Shown here: positions 31,782-46,381 of the stretch, one piece after another
Position numbering within the stretch: position 1 is the stretch's first letter
Layout: every line of letters begins with the position of its first letter
Assembly: GCA_914767715.1 (NCBI GenBank)
Contig: OU612066.1
Coordinates: 4,777,001-4,841,000, forward strand
Reading direction: 5' to 3'
DNA length: 64,000 nt
From: Membranipora membranacea
Lineage: Eukaryota; Bryozoa; Gymnolaemata; Cheilostomatida; Membraniporidae
Program-made: the position numbers and the translations under genes
Notes under the pieces: generated by a model
Seen by the model: only the letters and a program-made list of their open reading frames with translations
Told to the model about the DNA's origin: nothing
The model's database searches: none

Positions 31782-32997
31782 TTGATTATTTTCCGTTTTT
31801 GCAACTTAAAGTCATGTTACATTCTTTGCCCTACCATCAATATGAGCTGCTTGAAGTGAATTTTTTTGGGCTCAGTACCCCCCCCCCCTTCCTCACTCCT
31901 CCCCCCCCCCAATTATTCCCAAACGGCAGCATATGCAAGCTCGTTTCTTGCAACAAAAAAGACGACGAAAAGAGCGATTTTTGAGCAGATGAATCCAAGA
32001 AAATCCTGCGTTTCGCGTCAATCCCCATTTGAATTAGCAGCGATTCTTGGGAAAGTCAGCATAGGGGATCGCCGACACTATGAGAGGTTTGTCCCCCATG
32101 TCAAGAAGAGGATGCCGGGAAATATGTTAGATTGGTGCTGCATTGCTATTACTTTTGGACAATACTCTAGAAATGATAAACAGTATGAAAGCTAGCAAAA
32201 CTGGAAAATTGAAGTCGGCATTATCGGCTATTGTTATCGACAACACAAATTATGACCTTTAGGTGGTAATCCACATAATGGTTGGTGTTCGCTTGTAAGG
32301 TTAAATGTGTCGATGTGCACATAATTTCTAAATACAGACGCGGACATCAGATTTTGCCAACTAATCAGGTATAGATTTAATAAAATCAGAGTATCTGTGG
32401 CTGTGTGTATGATGGATCACACGCTGGTGTCACCTTGTGTATCCCTTGGCCTACGGTCCAGTCTAGTGCTTAGATCACTGCTGGCACTGTCATAATCAAA
32501 CAAAAGAGTAACTCACCAGAGCCCGCTACTTGCTGCCAGCTTTTAGCTGGCGTGTTCTGGCGTGTTGTACCCTGCTCTGTGAGCGCAGCGTTTAGTCCGG
32601 CAGAATGCTAAACAATGAAGCTAAGCACGATGTCGCGTCGAAAAGATTGTTGCCACATGGTTCATGGCATGCTACAAATGTTGAGCCCAATCCCAAAAAG
32701 TCCAGCACGAATAGATGTTTCTATGAGCCATCGAACCGGGCAGGCCCTCAATCCTCAAATAAAAACAGTAGTAAAATTGGAAACTTTGACTGTGATGGAG
32801 AAGAATTATATGTTTGATAATAGATGGTAGAAATTTTGAAGAATGAGAAGCATAATTTTTGTGTCAAATAAAGTAACAAGTTAAAATGAGTCTAGATGAA
32901 AGACTATAAGCATGCAAAAGAAAAATAAGAGTTGCATGCACTTGTTTTGTTAATACTGCATCCAAGCATAAAACTGCCTAAATTAATCACCATAATT

Positions 32998-33117
32998 GTC
33001 TACGGCCATATCACGTTGAAAACGCCAGTTCTCGTCCGATCACTGAAGCTAAGCAACGTCGAGCCCAGTTAGTACTTGGATGGGTGACCGCCTGGGAATA
33101 CTGGGTGCTGTAGACTT
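32998..33117 (+). rRNA. 5S rRNA: 5S ribosomal RNA, copy 19
   Basis: No difference from copy 1 seen. The spacer carries the family A base at 34129 (TTTGAATG) in an otherwise family B unit. Next copy 1,339 nt downstream. Confidence 0.98.
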
Positions 33118-34336
33118 TTGATTATTTTCCGTTTTTGCAACTTAAAGTCATGTTACATTCTTTGCCCTACCATCAATATGAGCTGCTTGAAGTGAATTTT
33201 TTTGGGCTCAGTACCCCCCCCCCCCCTTCCTCACTCCTCCCCCCCCCCCAATTATTCCCAAACGGCAGCATATGCAAGCTCGTTTCTTGCAACAAAAAAG
33301 ACGACGAAAAGAGCGATTTTTGAGCAGATGAATCCAAGAAAATCCTGCGTTTCGCGTCAATCCCCATTTGAATTAGCAGCGATTCTTGGGAAAGTCAGCA
33401 TAGGGGATCGCCGACACTATGAGAGGTTTGTCCCCCATGTCAAGAAGAGGATGCCGGGAAATATGTTAGATTGGTGCTGCATTGCTATTACTTTTGGACA
33501 ATACTCTAGAAATGATAAACAGTATGAAAGCTAGCAAAACTGGAAAATTGAAGTCGGCATTATCGGCTATTGTTATCGACAACACAAATTATGACCTTTA
33601 GGTGGTAATCCACATAATGGTTGGTGTTCGCTTGTAAGGTTAAATGTGTCGATGTGCACATAATTTCTAAATACAGACGCGGACATCAGATTTTGCCAAC
33701 TAATCAGGTATAGATTTAATAAAATCAGAGTATCTGTGGCTGTGTGTATGATGGATCACACGCTGGTGTCACCTTGTGTATCCCTTGGCCTACGGTCCAG
33801 TCTAGTGCTTAGATCACTGCTGGCACTGTCATAATCAAACAAAAGAGTAACTCACCAGAGCCCGCTACTTGCTGCCAGCTTTTAGCTGGCGTGTTCTGGC
33901 GTGTTGTACCCTGCTCTGTGAGCGCAGCGTTTAGTCCGGCAGAATGCTAAACAATGAAGCTAAGCACGATGTCGCGTCGAAAAGATTGTTGCCACATGGT
34001 TCATGGCATGCTACAAATGTTGAGCCCAATCCCAAAAAGTCCAGCACGAATAGATGTTTCTATGAGCCATCGAACCGGGCAGGCCCTCAATCCTCAAATA
34101 AAAACAGTAGTAAAATTGGAAACTTTGAATGTGATGGAGAAGAATTATATGTTTGATAATAGATGGTAGAAATTTTGAAGAATGAGAAGCATAATTTTTG
34201 TGTCAAATAAAGTAACAAGTTAAAATGAGTCTAGATGAAAGACTATAAGCATGCAAAAGAAAAATAAGAGTTGCATGCACTTGTTTTGTTAATACTGCAT
34301 CCAAGCATAAAACTGCCTAAATTAATCACCATAATT

Positions 34337-34456
34337 GTCTACGGCCATATCACGTTGAAAACGCCAGTTCTCGTCCGATCACTGAAGCTAAGCAACGTCG
34401 AGCCCAGTTAGTACTTGGATGGGTGACCGCCTGGGAATACTGGGTGCTGTAGACTT
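34337..34456 (+). rRNA. 5S rRNA: 5S ribosomal RNA, copy 20
   Basis: No difference from copy 1 seen. Next copy 1,339 nt downstream. Confidence 0.98.
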
Positions 34457-35675
34457 TTGATTATTTTCCGTTTTTGCAACTTAAAGTCATGTTACATTCT
34501 TTGCCCTACCATCAATATGAGCTGCTTGAAGTGAATTTTTTTGGGCTCAGTACCCCCCCCCCCCCTTCCTCACTCCTCCCCCCCCCCCAATTATTCCCAA
34601 ACGGCAGCATATGCAAGCTCGTTTCTTGCAACAAAAAAGACGACGAAAAGAGCGATTTTTGAGCAGATGAATCCAAGAAAATCCTGCGTTTCGCGTCAAT
34701 CCCCATTTGAATTAGCAGCGATTCTTGGGAAAGTCAGCATAGGGGATCGCCGACACTATGAGAGGTTTGTCCCCCATGTCAAGAAGAGGATGCCGGGAAA
34801 TATGTTAGATTGGTGCTGCATTGCTATTACTTTTGGACAATACTCTAGAAATGATAAACAGTATGAAAGCTAGCAAAACTGGAAAATTGAAGTCGGCATT
34901 ATCGGCTATTGTTATCGACAACACAAATTATGACCTTTAGGTGGTAATCCACATAATGGTTGGTGTTCGCTTGTAAGGTTAAATGTGTCGATGTGCACAT
35001 AATTTCTAAATACAGACGCGGACATCAGATTTTGCCAACTAATCAGGTATAGATTTAATAAAATCAGAGTATCTGTGGCTGTGTGTATGATGGATCACAC
35101 GCTGGTGTCACCTTGTGTATCCCTTGGCCTACGGTCCAGTCTAGTGCTTAGATCACTGCTGGCACTGTCATAATCAAACAAAAGAGTAACTCACCAGAGC
35201 CCGCTACTTGCTGCCAGCTTTTAGCTGGCGTGTTCTGGCGTGTTGTACCCTGCTCTGTGAGCGCAGCGTTTAGTCCGGCAGAATGCTAAACAATGAAGCT
35301 AAGCACGATGTCGCGTCGAAAAGATTGTTGCCACATGGTTCATGGCATGCTACAAATGTTGAGCCCAATCCCAAAAAGTCCAGCACGAATAGATGTTTCT
35401 ATGAGCCATCGAACCGGGCAGGCCCTCAATCCTCAAATAAAAACAGTAGTAAAATTGGAAACTTTGACTGTGATGGAGAAGAATTATATGTTTGATAATA
35501 GATGGTAGAAATTTTGAAGAATGAGAAGCATAATTTTTGTGTCAAATAAAGTAACAAGTTAAAATGAGTCTAGATGAAAGACTATAAGCATGCAAAAGAA
35601 AAATAAGAGTTGCATGCACTTGTTTTGTTAATACTGCATCCAAGCATAAAACTGCCTAAATTAATCACCATAATT

Positions 35676-35795
35676 GTCTACGGCCATATCACGTTGAAAA
35701 CGCCAGTTCTCGTCCGATCACTGAAGCTAAGCAACGTCGAGCCCAGTTAGTACTTGGATGGGTGACCGCCTGGGAATACTGGGTGCTGTAGACTT
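35676..35795 (+). rRNA. 5S rRNA: 5S ribosomal RNA, copy 21
   Basis: No difference from copy 1 seen. Next copy 1,337 nt downstream. Confidence 0.98.
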
Positions 35796-37012
35796 TTGAT
35801 TATTTTCCGTTTTTGCAACTTAAAGTCATGTTACATTCTTTGCCCTACCATCAATATGAGCTGCTTGAAGTGAATTTTTTTGGGCTCAGTACCCCCCCCC
35901 CCCTTCCTCACTCCTCCCCCCCCCCAATTATTCCCAAACGGCAGCATATGCAAGCTCGTTTCTTGCAACAAAAAAGACGACGAAAAGAGCGATTTTTGAG
36001 CAGATGAATCCAAGAAAATCCTGCGTTTCGCGTCAATCCCCATTTGAATTAGCAGCGATTCTTGGGAAAGTCAGCATAGGGGATCGCCGACACTATGAGA
36101 GGTTTGTCCCCCATGTCAAGAAGAGGATGCCGGGAAATATGTTAGATTGGTGCTGCATTGCTATTACTTTTGGACAATACTCTAGAAATGATAAACAGTA
36201 TGAAAGCTAGCAAAACTGGAAAATTGAAGTCGGCATTATCGGCTATTGTTATCGACAACACAAATTATGACCTTTAGGTGGTAATCCACATAATGGTTGG
36301 TGTTCGCTTGTAAGGTTAAATGTGTCGATGTGCACATAATTTCTAAATACAGACGCGGACATCAGATTTTGCCAACTAATCAGGTATAGATTTAATAAAA
36401 TCAGAGTATCTGTGGCTGTGTGTATGATGGATCACACGCTGGTGTCACCTTGTGTATCCCTTGGCCTACGGTCCAGTCTAGTGCTTAGATCACTGCTGGC
36501 ACTGTCATAATCAAACAAAAGAGTAACTCACCAGAGCCCGCTACTTGCTGCCAGCTTTTAGCTGGCGTGTTCTGGCGTGTTGTACCCTGCTCTGTGAGCG
36601 CAGCGTTTAGTCCGGCAGAATGCTAAACAATGAAGCTAAGCACGATGTCGCGTCGAAAAGATTGTTGCCACATGGTTCATGGCATGCTACAAATGTTGAG
36701 CCCAATCCCAAAAAGTCCAGCACGAATAGATGTTTCTATGAGCCATCGAACCGGGCAGGCCCTCAATCCTCAAATAAAAACAGTAGTAAAATTGGAAACT
36801 TTGACTGTGATGGAGAAGAATTATATGTTTGATAATAGATGGTAGAAATTTTGAAGAATGAGAAGCATAATTTTTGTGTCAAATAAAGTAACAAGTTAAA
36901 ATGAGTCTAGATGAAAGACTATAAGCATGCAAAAGAAAAATAAGAGTTGCATGCACTTGTTTTGTTAATACTGCATCCAAGCATAAAACTGCCTAAATTA
37001 ATCACCATAATT

Positions 37013-37132
37013 GTCTACGGCCATATCACGTTGAAAACGCCAGTTCTCGTCCGATCACTGAAGCTAAGCAACGTCGAGCCCAGTTAGTACTTGGATGGGT
37101 GACCGCCTGGGAATACTGGGTGCTGTAGACTT
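37013..37132 (+). rRNA. 5S rRNA: 5S ribosomal RNA, copy 22
   Basis: No difference from copy 1 seen. Next copy 1,338 nt downstream. Confidence 0.98.
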
Positions 37133-38350
37133 TTGATTATTTTCCGTTTTTGCAACTTAAAGTCATGTTACATTCTTTGCCCTACCATCAATATGAGCTG
37201 CTTGAAGTGAATTTTTTTGGGCTCAGTACCCCCCCCCCCCTTCCTCACTCCTCCCCCCCCCCCAATTATTCCCAAACGGCAGCATATGCAAGCTCGTTTC
37301 TTGCAACAAAAAAGACGACGAAAAGAGCGATTTTTGAGCAGATGAATCCAAGAAAATCCTGCGTTTCGCGTCAATCCCCATTTGAATTAGCAGCGATTCT
37401 TGGGAAAGTCAGCATAGGGGATCGCCGACACTATGAGAGGTTTGTCCCCCATGTCAAGAAGAGGATGCCGGGAAATATGTTAGATTGGTGCTGCATTGCT
37501 ATTACTTTTGGACAATACTCTAGAAATGATAAACAGTATGAAAGCTAGCAAAACTGGAAAATTGAAGTCGGCATTATCGGCTATTGTTATCGACAACACA
37601 AATTATGACCTTTAGGTGGTAATCCACATAATGGTTGGTGTTCGCTTGTAAGGTTAAATGTGTCGATGTGCACATAATTTCTAAATACAGACGCGGACAT
37701 CAGATTTTGCCAACTAATCAGGTATAGATTTAATAAAATCAGAGTATCTGTGGCTGTGTGTATGATGGATCACACGCTGGTGTCACCTTGTGTATCCCTT
37801 GGCCTACGGTCCAGTCTAGTGCTTAGATCACTGCTGGCACTGTCATAATCAAACAAAAGAGTAACTCACCAGAGCCCGCTACTTGCTGCCAGCTTTTAGC
37901 TGGCGTGTTCTGGCGTGTTGTACCCTGCTCTGTGAGCGCAGCGTTTAGTCCGGCAGAATGCTAAACAATGAAGCTAAGCACGATGTCGCGTCGAAAAGAT
38001 TGTTGCCACATGGTTCATGGCATGCTACAAATGTTGAGCCCAATCCCAAAAAGTCCAGCACGAATAGATGTTTCTATGAGCCATCGAACCGGGCAGGCCC
38101 TCAATCCTCAAATAAAAACAGTAGTAAAATTGGAAACTTTGACTGTGATGGAGAAGAATTATATGTTTGATAATAGATGGTAGAAATTTTGAAGAATGAG
38201 AAGCATAATTTTTGTGTCAAATAAAGTAACAAGTTAAAATGAGTCTAGATGAAAGACTATAAGCATGCAAAAGAAAAATAAGAGTTGCATGCACTTGTTT
38301 TGTTAATACTGCATCCAAGCATAAAACTGCCTAAATTAATCACCATAATT

Positions 38351-38470
38351 GTCTACGGCCATATCACGTTGAAAACGCCAGTTCTCGTCCGATCACTGAA
38401 GCTAAGCAACGTCGAGCCCAGTTAGTACTTGGATGGGTGACCGCCTGGGAATACTGGGTGCTGTAGACTT
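38351..38470 (+). rRNA. 5S rRNA: 5S ribosomal RNA, copy 23
   Basis: No difference from copy 1 seen. Next copy 1,339 nt downstream. Confidence 0.98.
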
Positions 38471-39689
38471 TTGATTATTTTCCGTTTTTGCAACTTAAAG
38501 TCATGTTACATTCTTTGCCCTACCATCAATATGAGCTGCTTGAAGTGAATTTTTTTGGGCTCAGTACCCCCCCCCCCCCTTCCTCACTCCTCCCCCCCCC
38601 CCAATTATTCCCAAACGGCAGCATATGCAAGCTCGTTTCTTGCAACAAAAAAGACGACGAAAAGAGCGATTTTTGAGCAGATGAATCCAAGAAAATCCTG
38701 CGTTTCGCGTCAATCCCCATTTGAATTAGCAGCGATTCTTGGGAAAGTCAGCATAGGGGATCGCCGACACTATGAGAGGTTTGTCCCCCATGTCAAGAAG
38801 AGGATGCCGGGAAATATGTTAGATTGGTGCTGCATTGCTATTACTTTTGGACAATACTCTAGAAATGATAAACAGTATGAAAGCTAGCAAAACTGGAAAA
38901 TTGAAGTCGGCATTATCGGCTATTGTTATCGACAACACAAATTATGACCTTTAGGTGGTAATCCACATAATGGTTGGTGTTCGCTTGTAAGGTTAAATGT
39001 GTCGATGTGCACATAATTTCTAAATACAGACGCGGACATCAGATTTTGCCAACTAATCAGGTATAGATTTAATAAAATCAGAGTATCTGTGGCTGTGTGT
39101 ATGATGGATCACACGCTGGTGTCACCTTGTGTATCCCTTGGCCTACGGTCCAGTCTAGTGCTTAGATCACTGCTGGCACTGTCATAATCAAACAAAAGAG
39201 TAACTCACCAGAGCCCGCTACTTGCTGCCAGCTTTTAGCTGGCGTGTTCTGGCGTGTTGTACCCTGCTCTGTGAGCGCAGCGTTTAGTCCGGCAGAATGC
39301 TAAACAATGAAGCTAAGCACGATGTCGCGTCGAAAAGATTGTTGCCACATGGTTCATGGCATGCTACAAATGTTGAGCCCAATCCCAAAAAGTCCAGCAC
39401 GAATAGATGTTTCTATGAGCCATCGAACCGGGCAGGCCCTCAATCCTCAAATAAAAACAGTAGTAAAATTGGAAACTTTGACTGTGATGGAGAAGAATTA
39501 TATGTTTGATAATAGATGGTAGAAATTTTGAAGAATGAGAAGCATAATTTTTGTGTCAAATAAAGTAACAAGTTAAAATGAGTCTAGATGAAAGACTATA
39601 AGCATGCAAAAGAAAAATAAGAGTTGCATGCACTTGTTTTGTTAATACTGCATCCAAGCATAAAACTGCCTAAATTAATCACCATAATT

Positions 39690-39809
39690 GTCTACGGCCA
39701 TATCACGTTGAAAACGCCAGTTCTCGTCCGATCACTGAAGCTAAGCAACGTCGAGCCCAGTTAGTACTTGGATGGGTGACCGCCTGGGAATACTGGGTGC
39801 TGTAGACTT
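39690..39809 (+). rRNA. 5S rRNA: 5S ribosomal RNA, copy 24
   Basis: No difference from copy 1 seen. Next copy 1,338 nt downstream. Confidence 0.98.
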
Positions 39810-41027
39810 TTGATTATTTTCCGTTTTTGCAACTTAAAGTCATGTTACATTCTTTGCCCTACCATCAATATGAGCTGCTTGAAGTGAATTTTTTTGGGCT
39901 CAGTACCCCCCCCCCCCTTCCTCACTCCTCCCCCCCCCCCAATTATTCCCAAACGGCAGCATATGCAAGCTCGTTTCTTGCAACAAAAAAGACGACGAAA
40001 AGAGCGATTTTTGAGCAGATGAATCCAAGAAAATCCTGCGTTTCGCGTCAATCCCCATTTGAATTAGCAGCGATTCTTGGGAAAGTCAGCATAGGGGATC
40101 GCCGACACTATGAGAGGTTTGTCCCCCATGTCAAGAAGAGGATGCCGGGAAATATGTTAGATTGGTGCTGCATTGCTATTACTTTTGGACAATACTCTAG
40201 AAATGATAAACAGTATGAAAGCTAGCAAAACTGGAAAATTGAAGTCGGCATTATCGGCTATTGTTATCGACAACACAAATTATGACCTTTAGGTGGTAAT
40301 CCACATAATGGTTGGTGTTCGCTTGTAAGGTTAAATGTGTCGATGTGCACATAATTTCTAAATACAGACGCGGACATCAGATTTTGCCAACTAATCAGGT
40401 ATAGATTTAATAAAATCAGAGTATCTGTGGCTGTGTGTATGATGGATCACACGCTGGTGTCACCTTGTGTATCCCTTGGCCTACGGTCCAGTCTAGTGCT
40501 TAGATCACTGCTGGCACTGTCATAATCAAACAAAAGAGTAACTCACCAGAGCCCGCTACTTGCTGCCAGCTTTTAGCTGGCGTGTTCTGGCGTGTTGTAC
40601 CCTGCTCTGTGAGCGCAGCGTTTAGTCCGGCAGAATGCTAAACAATGAAGCTAAGCACGATGTCGCGTCGAAAAGATTGTTGCCACATGGTTCATGGCAT
40701 GCTACAAATGTTGAGCCCAATCCCAAAAAGTCCAGCACGAATAGATGTTTCTATGAGCCATCGAACCGGGCAGGCCCTCAATCCTCAAATAAAAACAGTA
40801 GTAAAATTGGAAACTTTGACTGTGATGGAGAAGAATTATATGTTTGATAATAGATGGTAGAAATTTTGAAGAATGAGAAGCATAATTTTTGTGTCAAATA
40901 AAGTAACAAGTTAAAATGAGTCTAGATGAAAGACTATAAGCATGCAAAAGAAAAATAAGAGTTGCATGCACTTGTTTTGTTAATACTGCATCCAAGCATA
41001 AAACTGCCTAAATTAATCACCATAATT

Positions 41028-41147
41028 GTCTACGGCCATATCACGTTGAAAACGCCAGTTCTCGTCCGATCACTGAAGCTAAGCAACGTCGAGCCCAGTT
41101 AGTACTTGGATGGGTGACCGCCTGGGAATACTGGGTGCTGTAGACTT
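41028..41147 (+). rRNA. 5S rRNA: 5S ribosomal RNA, copy 25
   Basis: No difference from copy 1 seen. Private A-to-G in the spacer at 41861. Next copy 1,337 nt downstream. Confidence 0.98.
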
Positions 41148-42364
41148 TTGATTATTTTCCGTTTTTGCAACTTAAAGTCATGTTACATTCTTTGCCCTAC
41201 CATCAATATGAGCTGCTTGAAGTGAATTTTTTTGGGCTCAGTACCCCCCCCCCCCCTTCCTCACTCCTCCCCCCCCCAATTATTCCCAAACGGCAGCATA
41301 TGCAAGCTCGTTTCTTGCAACAAAAAAGACGACGAAAAGAGCGATTTTTGAGCAGATGAATCCAAGAAAATCCTGCGTTTCGCGTCAATCCCCATTTGAA
41401 TTAGCAGCGATTCTTGGGAAAGTCAGCATAGGGGATCGCCGACACTATGAGAGGTTTGTCCCCCATGTCAAGAAGAGGATGCCGGGAAATATGTTAGATT
41501 GGTGCTGCATTGCTATTACTTTTGGACAATACTCTAGAAATGATAAACAGTATGAAAGCTAGCAAAACTGGAAAATTGAAGTCGGCATTATCGGCTATTG
41601 TTATCGACAACACAAATTATGACCTTTAGGTGGTAATCCACATAATGGTTGGTGTTCGCTTGTAAGGTTAAATGTGTCGATGTGCACATAATTTCTAAAT
41701 ACAGACGCGGACATCAGATTTTGCCAACTAATCAGGTATAGATTTAATAAAATCAGAGTATCTGTGGCTGTGTGTATGATGGATCACACGCTGGTGTCAC
41801 CTTGTGTATCCCTTGGCCTACGGTCCAGTCTAGTGCTTAGATCACTGCTGGCACTGTCATGATCAAACAAAAGAGTAACTCACCAGAGCCCGCTACTTGC
41901 TGCCAGCTTTTAGCTGGCGTGTTCTGGCGTGTTGTACCCTGCTCTGTGAGCGCAGCGTTTAGTCCGGCAGAATGCTAAACAATGAAGCTAAGCACGATGT
42001 CGCGTCGAAAAGATTGTTGCCACATGGTTCATGGCATGCTACAAATGTTGAGCCCAATCCCAAAAAGTCCAGCACGAATAGATGTTTCTATGAGCCATCG
42101 AACCGGGCAGGCCCTCAATCCTCAAATAAAAACAGTAGTAAAATTGGAAACTTTGACTGTGATGGAGAAGAATTATATGTTTGATAATAGATGGTAGAAA
42201 TTTTGAAGAATGAGAAGCATAATTTTTGTGTCAAATAAAGTAACAAGTTAAAATGAGTCTAGATGAAAGACTATAAGCATGCAAAAGAAAAATAAGAGTT
42301 GCATGCACTTGTTTTGTTAATACTGCATCCAAGCATAAAACTGCCTAAATTAATCACCATAATT

Positions 42365-42484
42365 GTCTACGGCCATATCACGTTGAAAACGCCAGTTCTC
42401 GTCCGATCACTGAAGCTAAGCAACGTCGAGCCCAGTTAGTACTTGGATGGGTGACCGCCTGGGAATACTGGGTGCTGTAGACTT
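42365..42484 (+). rRNA. 5S rRNA: 5S ribosomal RNA, copy 26
   Basis: No difference from copy 1 seen. Next copy 1,339 nt downstream. Confidence 0.98.
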
Positions 42485-43703
42485 TTGATTATTTTCCGTT
42501 TTTGCAACTTAAAGTCATGTTACATTCTTTGCCCTACCATCAATATGAGCTGCTTGAAGTGAATTTTTTTGGGCTCAGTACCCCCCCCCCCCCTTCCTCA
42601 CTCCTCCCCCCCCCCCAATTATTCCCAAACGGCAGCATATGCAAGCTCGTTTCTTGCAACAAAAAAGACGACGAAAAGAGCGATTTTTGAGCAGATGAAT
42701 CCAAGAAAATCCTGCGTTTCGCGTCAATCCCCATTTGAATTAGCAGCGATTCTTGGGAAAGTCAGCATAGGGGATCGCCGACACTATGAGAGGTTTGTCC
42801 CCCATGTCAAGAAGAGGATGCCGGGAAATATGTTAGATTGGTGCTGCATTGCTATTACTTTTGGACAATACTCTAGAAATGATAAACAGTATGAAAGCTA
42901 GCAAAACTGGAAAATTGAAGTCGGCATTATCGGCTATTGTTATCGACAACACAAATTATGACCTTTAGGTGGTAATCCACATAATGGTTGGTGTTCGCTT
43001 GTAAGGTTAAATGTGTCGATGTGCACATAATTTCTAAATACAGACGCGGACATCAGATTTTGCCAACTAATCAGGTATAGATTTAATAAAATCAGAGTAT
43101 CTGTGGCTGTGTGTATGATGGATCACACGCTGGTGTCACCTTGTGTATCCCTTGGCCTACGGTCCAGTCTAGTGCTTAGATCACTGCTGGCACTGTCATA
43201 ATCAAACAAAAGAGTAACTCACCAGAGCCCGCTACTTGCTGCCAGCTTTTAGCTGGCGTGTTCTGGCGTGTTGTACCCTGCTCTGTGAGCGCAGCGTTTA
43301 GTCCGGCAGAATGCTAAACAATGAAGCTAAGCACGATGTCGCGTCGAAAAGATTGTTGCCACATGGTTCATGGCATGCTACAAATGTTGAGCCCAATCCC
43401 AAAAAGTCCAGCACGAATAGATGTTTCTATGAGCCATCGAACCGGGCAGGCCCTCAATCCTCAAATAAAAACAGTAGTAAAATTGGAAACTTTGACTGTG
43501 ATGGAGAAGAATTATATGTTTGATAATAGATGGTAGAAATTTTGAAGAATGAGAAGCATAATTTTTGTGTCAAATAAAGTAACAAGTTAAAATGAGTCTA
43601 GATGAAAGACTATAAGCATGCAAAAGAAAAATAAGAGTTGCATGCACTTGTTTTGTTAATACTGCATCCAAGCATAAAACTGCCTAAATTAATCACCATA
43701 ATT

Positions 43704-43823
43704 GTCTACGGCCATATCACGTTGAAAACGCCAGTTCTCGTCCGATCACTGAAGCTAAGCAACGTCGAGCCCAGTTAGTACTTGGATGGGTGACCGCCTG
43801 GGAATACTGGGTGCTGTAGACTT
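43704..43823 (+). rRNA. 5S rRNA: 5S ribosomal RNA, copy 27
   Basis: No difference from copy 1 seen. Private A-to-T in the spacer at 44808. Next copy 1,337 nt downstream. Confidence 0.98.
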
Positions 43824-45040
43824 TTGATTATTTTCCGTTTTTGCAACTTAAAGTCATGTTACATTCTTTGCCCTACCATCAATATGAGCTGCTTGAAGTG
43901 AATTTTTTTGGGCTCAGTACCCCCCCCCCCCTTCCTCACTCCTCCCCCCCCCCAATTATTCCCAAACGGCAGCATATGCAAGCTCGTTTCTTGCAACAAA
44001 AAAGACGACGAAAAGAGCGATTTTTGAGCAGATGAATCCAAGAAAATCCTGCGTTTCGCGTCAATCCCCATTTGAATTAGCAGCGATTCTTGGGAAAGTC
44101 AGCATAGGGGATCGCCGACACTATGAGAGGTTTGTCCCCCATGTCAAGAAGAGGATGCCGGGAAATATGTTAGATTGGTGCTGCATTGCTATTACTTTTG
44201 GACAATACTCTAGAAATGATAAACAGTATGAAAGCTAGCAAAACTGGAAAATTGAAGTCGGCATTATCGGCTATTGTTATCGACAACACAAATTATGACC
44301 TTTAGGTGGTAATCCACATAATGGTTGGTGTTCGCTTGTAAGGTTAAATGTGTCGATGTGCACATAATTTCTAAATACAGACGCGGACATCAGATTTTGC
44401 CAACTAATCAGGTATAGATTTAATAAAATCAGAGTATCTGTGGCTGTGTGTATGATGGATCACACGCTGGTGTCACCTTGTGTATCCCTTGGCCTACGGT
44501 CCAGTCTAGTGCTTAGATCACTGCTGGCACTGTCATAATCAAACAAAAGAGTAACTCACCAGAGCCCGCTACTTGCTGCCAGCTTTTAGCTGGCGTGTTC
44601 TGGCGTGTTGTACCCTGCTCTGTGAGCGCAGCGTTTAGTCCGGCAGAATGCTAAACAATGAAGCTAAGCACGATGTCGCGTCGAAAAGATTGTTGCCACA
44701 TGGTTCATGGCATGCTACAAATGTTGAGCCCAATCCCAAAAAGTCCAGCACGAATAGATGTTTCTATGAGCCATCGAACCGGGCAGGCCCTCAATCCTCA
44801 AATAAAATCAGTAGTAAAATTGGAAACTTTGACTGTGATGGAGAAGAATTATATGTTTGATAATAGATGGTAGAAATTTTGAAGAATGAGAAGCATAATT
44901 TTTGTGTCAAATAAAGTAACAAGTTAAAATGAGTCTAGATGAAAGACTATAAGCATGCAAAAGAAAAATAAGAGTTGCATGCACTTGTTTTGTTAATACT
45001 GCATCCAAGCATAAAACTGCCTAAATTAATCACCATAATT

Positions 45041-45160
45041 GTCTACGGCCATATCACGTTGAAAACGCCAGTTCTCGTCCGATCACTGAAGCTAAGCAAC
45101 GTCGAGCCCAGTTAGTACTTGGATGGGTGACCGCCTGGGAATACTGGGTGCTGTAGACTT
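45041..45160 (+). rRNA. 5S rRNA: 5S ribosomal RNA, copy 28
   Basis: No difference from copy 1 seen. Longer poly-C tracts than its neighbours. Next copy 1,341 nt downstream. Confidence 0.98.
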
Positions 45161-46381
45161 TTGATTATTTTCCGTTTTTGCAACTTAAAGTCATGTTACA
45201 TTCTTTGCCCTACCATCAATATGAGCTGCTTGAAGTGAATTTTTTTGGGCTCAGTACCCCCCCCCCCCCCTTCCTCACTCCTCCCCCCCCCCCCAATTAT
45301 TCCCAAACGGCAGCATATGCAAGCTCGTTTCTTGCAACAAAAAAGACGACGAAAAGAGCGATTTTTGAGCAGATGAATCCAAGAAAATCCTGCGTTTCGC
45401 GTCAATCCCCATTTGAATTAGCAGCGATTCTTGGGAAAGTCAGCATAGGGGATCGCCGACACTATGAGAGGTTTGTCCCCCATGTCAAGAAGAGGATGCC
45501 GGGAAATATGTTAGATTGGTGCTGCATTGCTATTACTTTTGGACAATACTCTAGAAATGATAAACAGTATGAAAGCTAGCAAAACTGGAAAATTGAAGTC
45601 GGCATTATCGGCTATTGTTATCGACAACACAAATTATGACCTTTAGGTGGTAATCCACATAATGGTTGGTGTTCGCTTGTAAGGTTAAATGTGTCGATGT
45701 GCACATAATTTCTAAATACAGACGCGGACATCAGATTTTGCCAACTAATCAGGTATAGATTTAATAAAATCAGAGTATCTGTGGCTGTGTGTATGATGGA
45801 TCACACGCTGGTGTCACCTTGTGTATCCCTTGGCCTACGGTCCAGTCTAGTGCTTAGATCACTGCTGGCACTGTCATAATCAAACAAAAGAGTAACTCAC
45901 CAGAGCCCGCTACTTGCTGCCAGCTTTTAGCTGGCGTGTTCTGGCGTGTTGTACCCTGCTCTGTGAGCGCAGCGTTTAGTCCGGCAGAATGCTAAACAAT
46001 GAAGCTAAGCACGATGTCGCGTCGAAAAGATTGTTGCCACATGGTTCATGGCATGCTACAAATGTTGAGCCCAATCCCAAAAAGTCCAGCACGAATAGAT
46101 GTTTCTATGAGCCATCGAACCGGGCAGGCCCTCAATCCTCAAATAAAAACAGTAGTAAAATTGGAAACTTTGACTGTGATGGAGAAGAATTATATGTTTG
46201 ATAATAGATGGTAGAAATTTTGAAGAATGAGAAGCATAATTTTTGTGTCAAATAAAGTAACAAGTTAAAATGAGTCTAGATGAAAGACTATAAGCATGCA
46301 AAAGAAAAATAAGAGTTGCATGCACTTGTTTTGTTAATACTGCATCCAAGCATAAAACTGCCTAAATTAATCACCATAATT

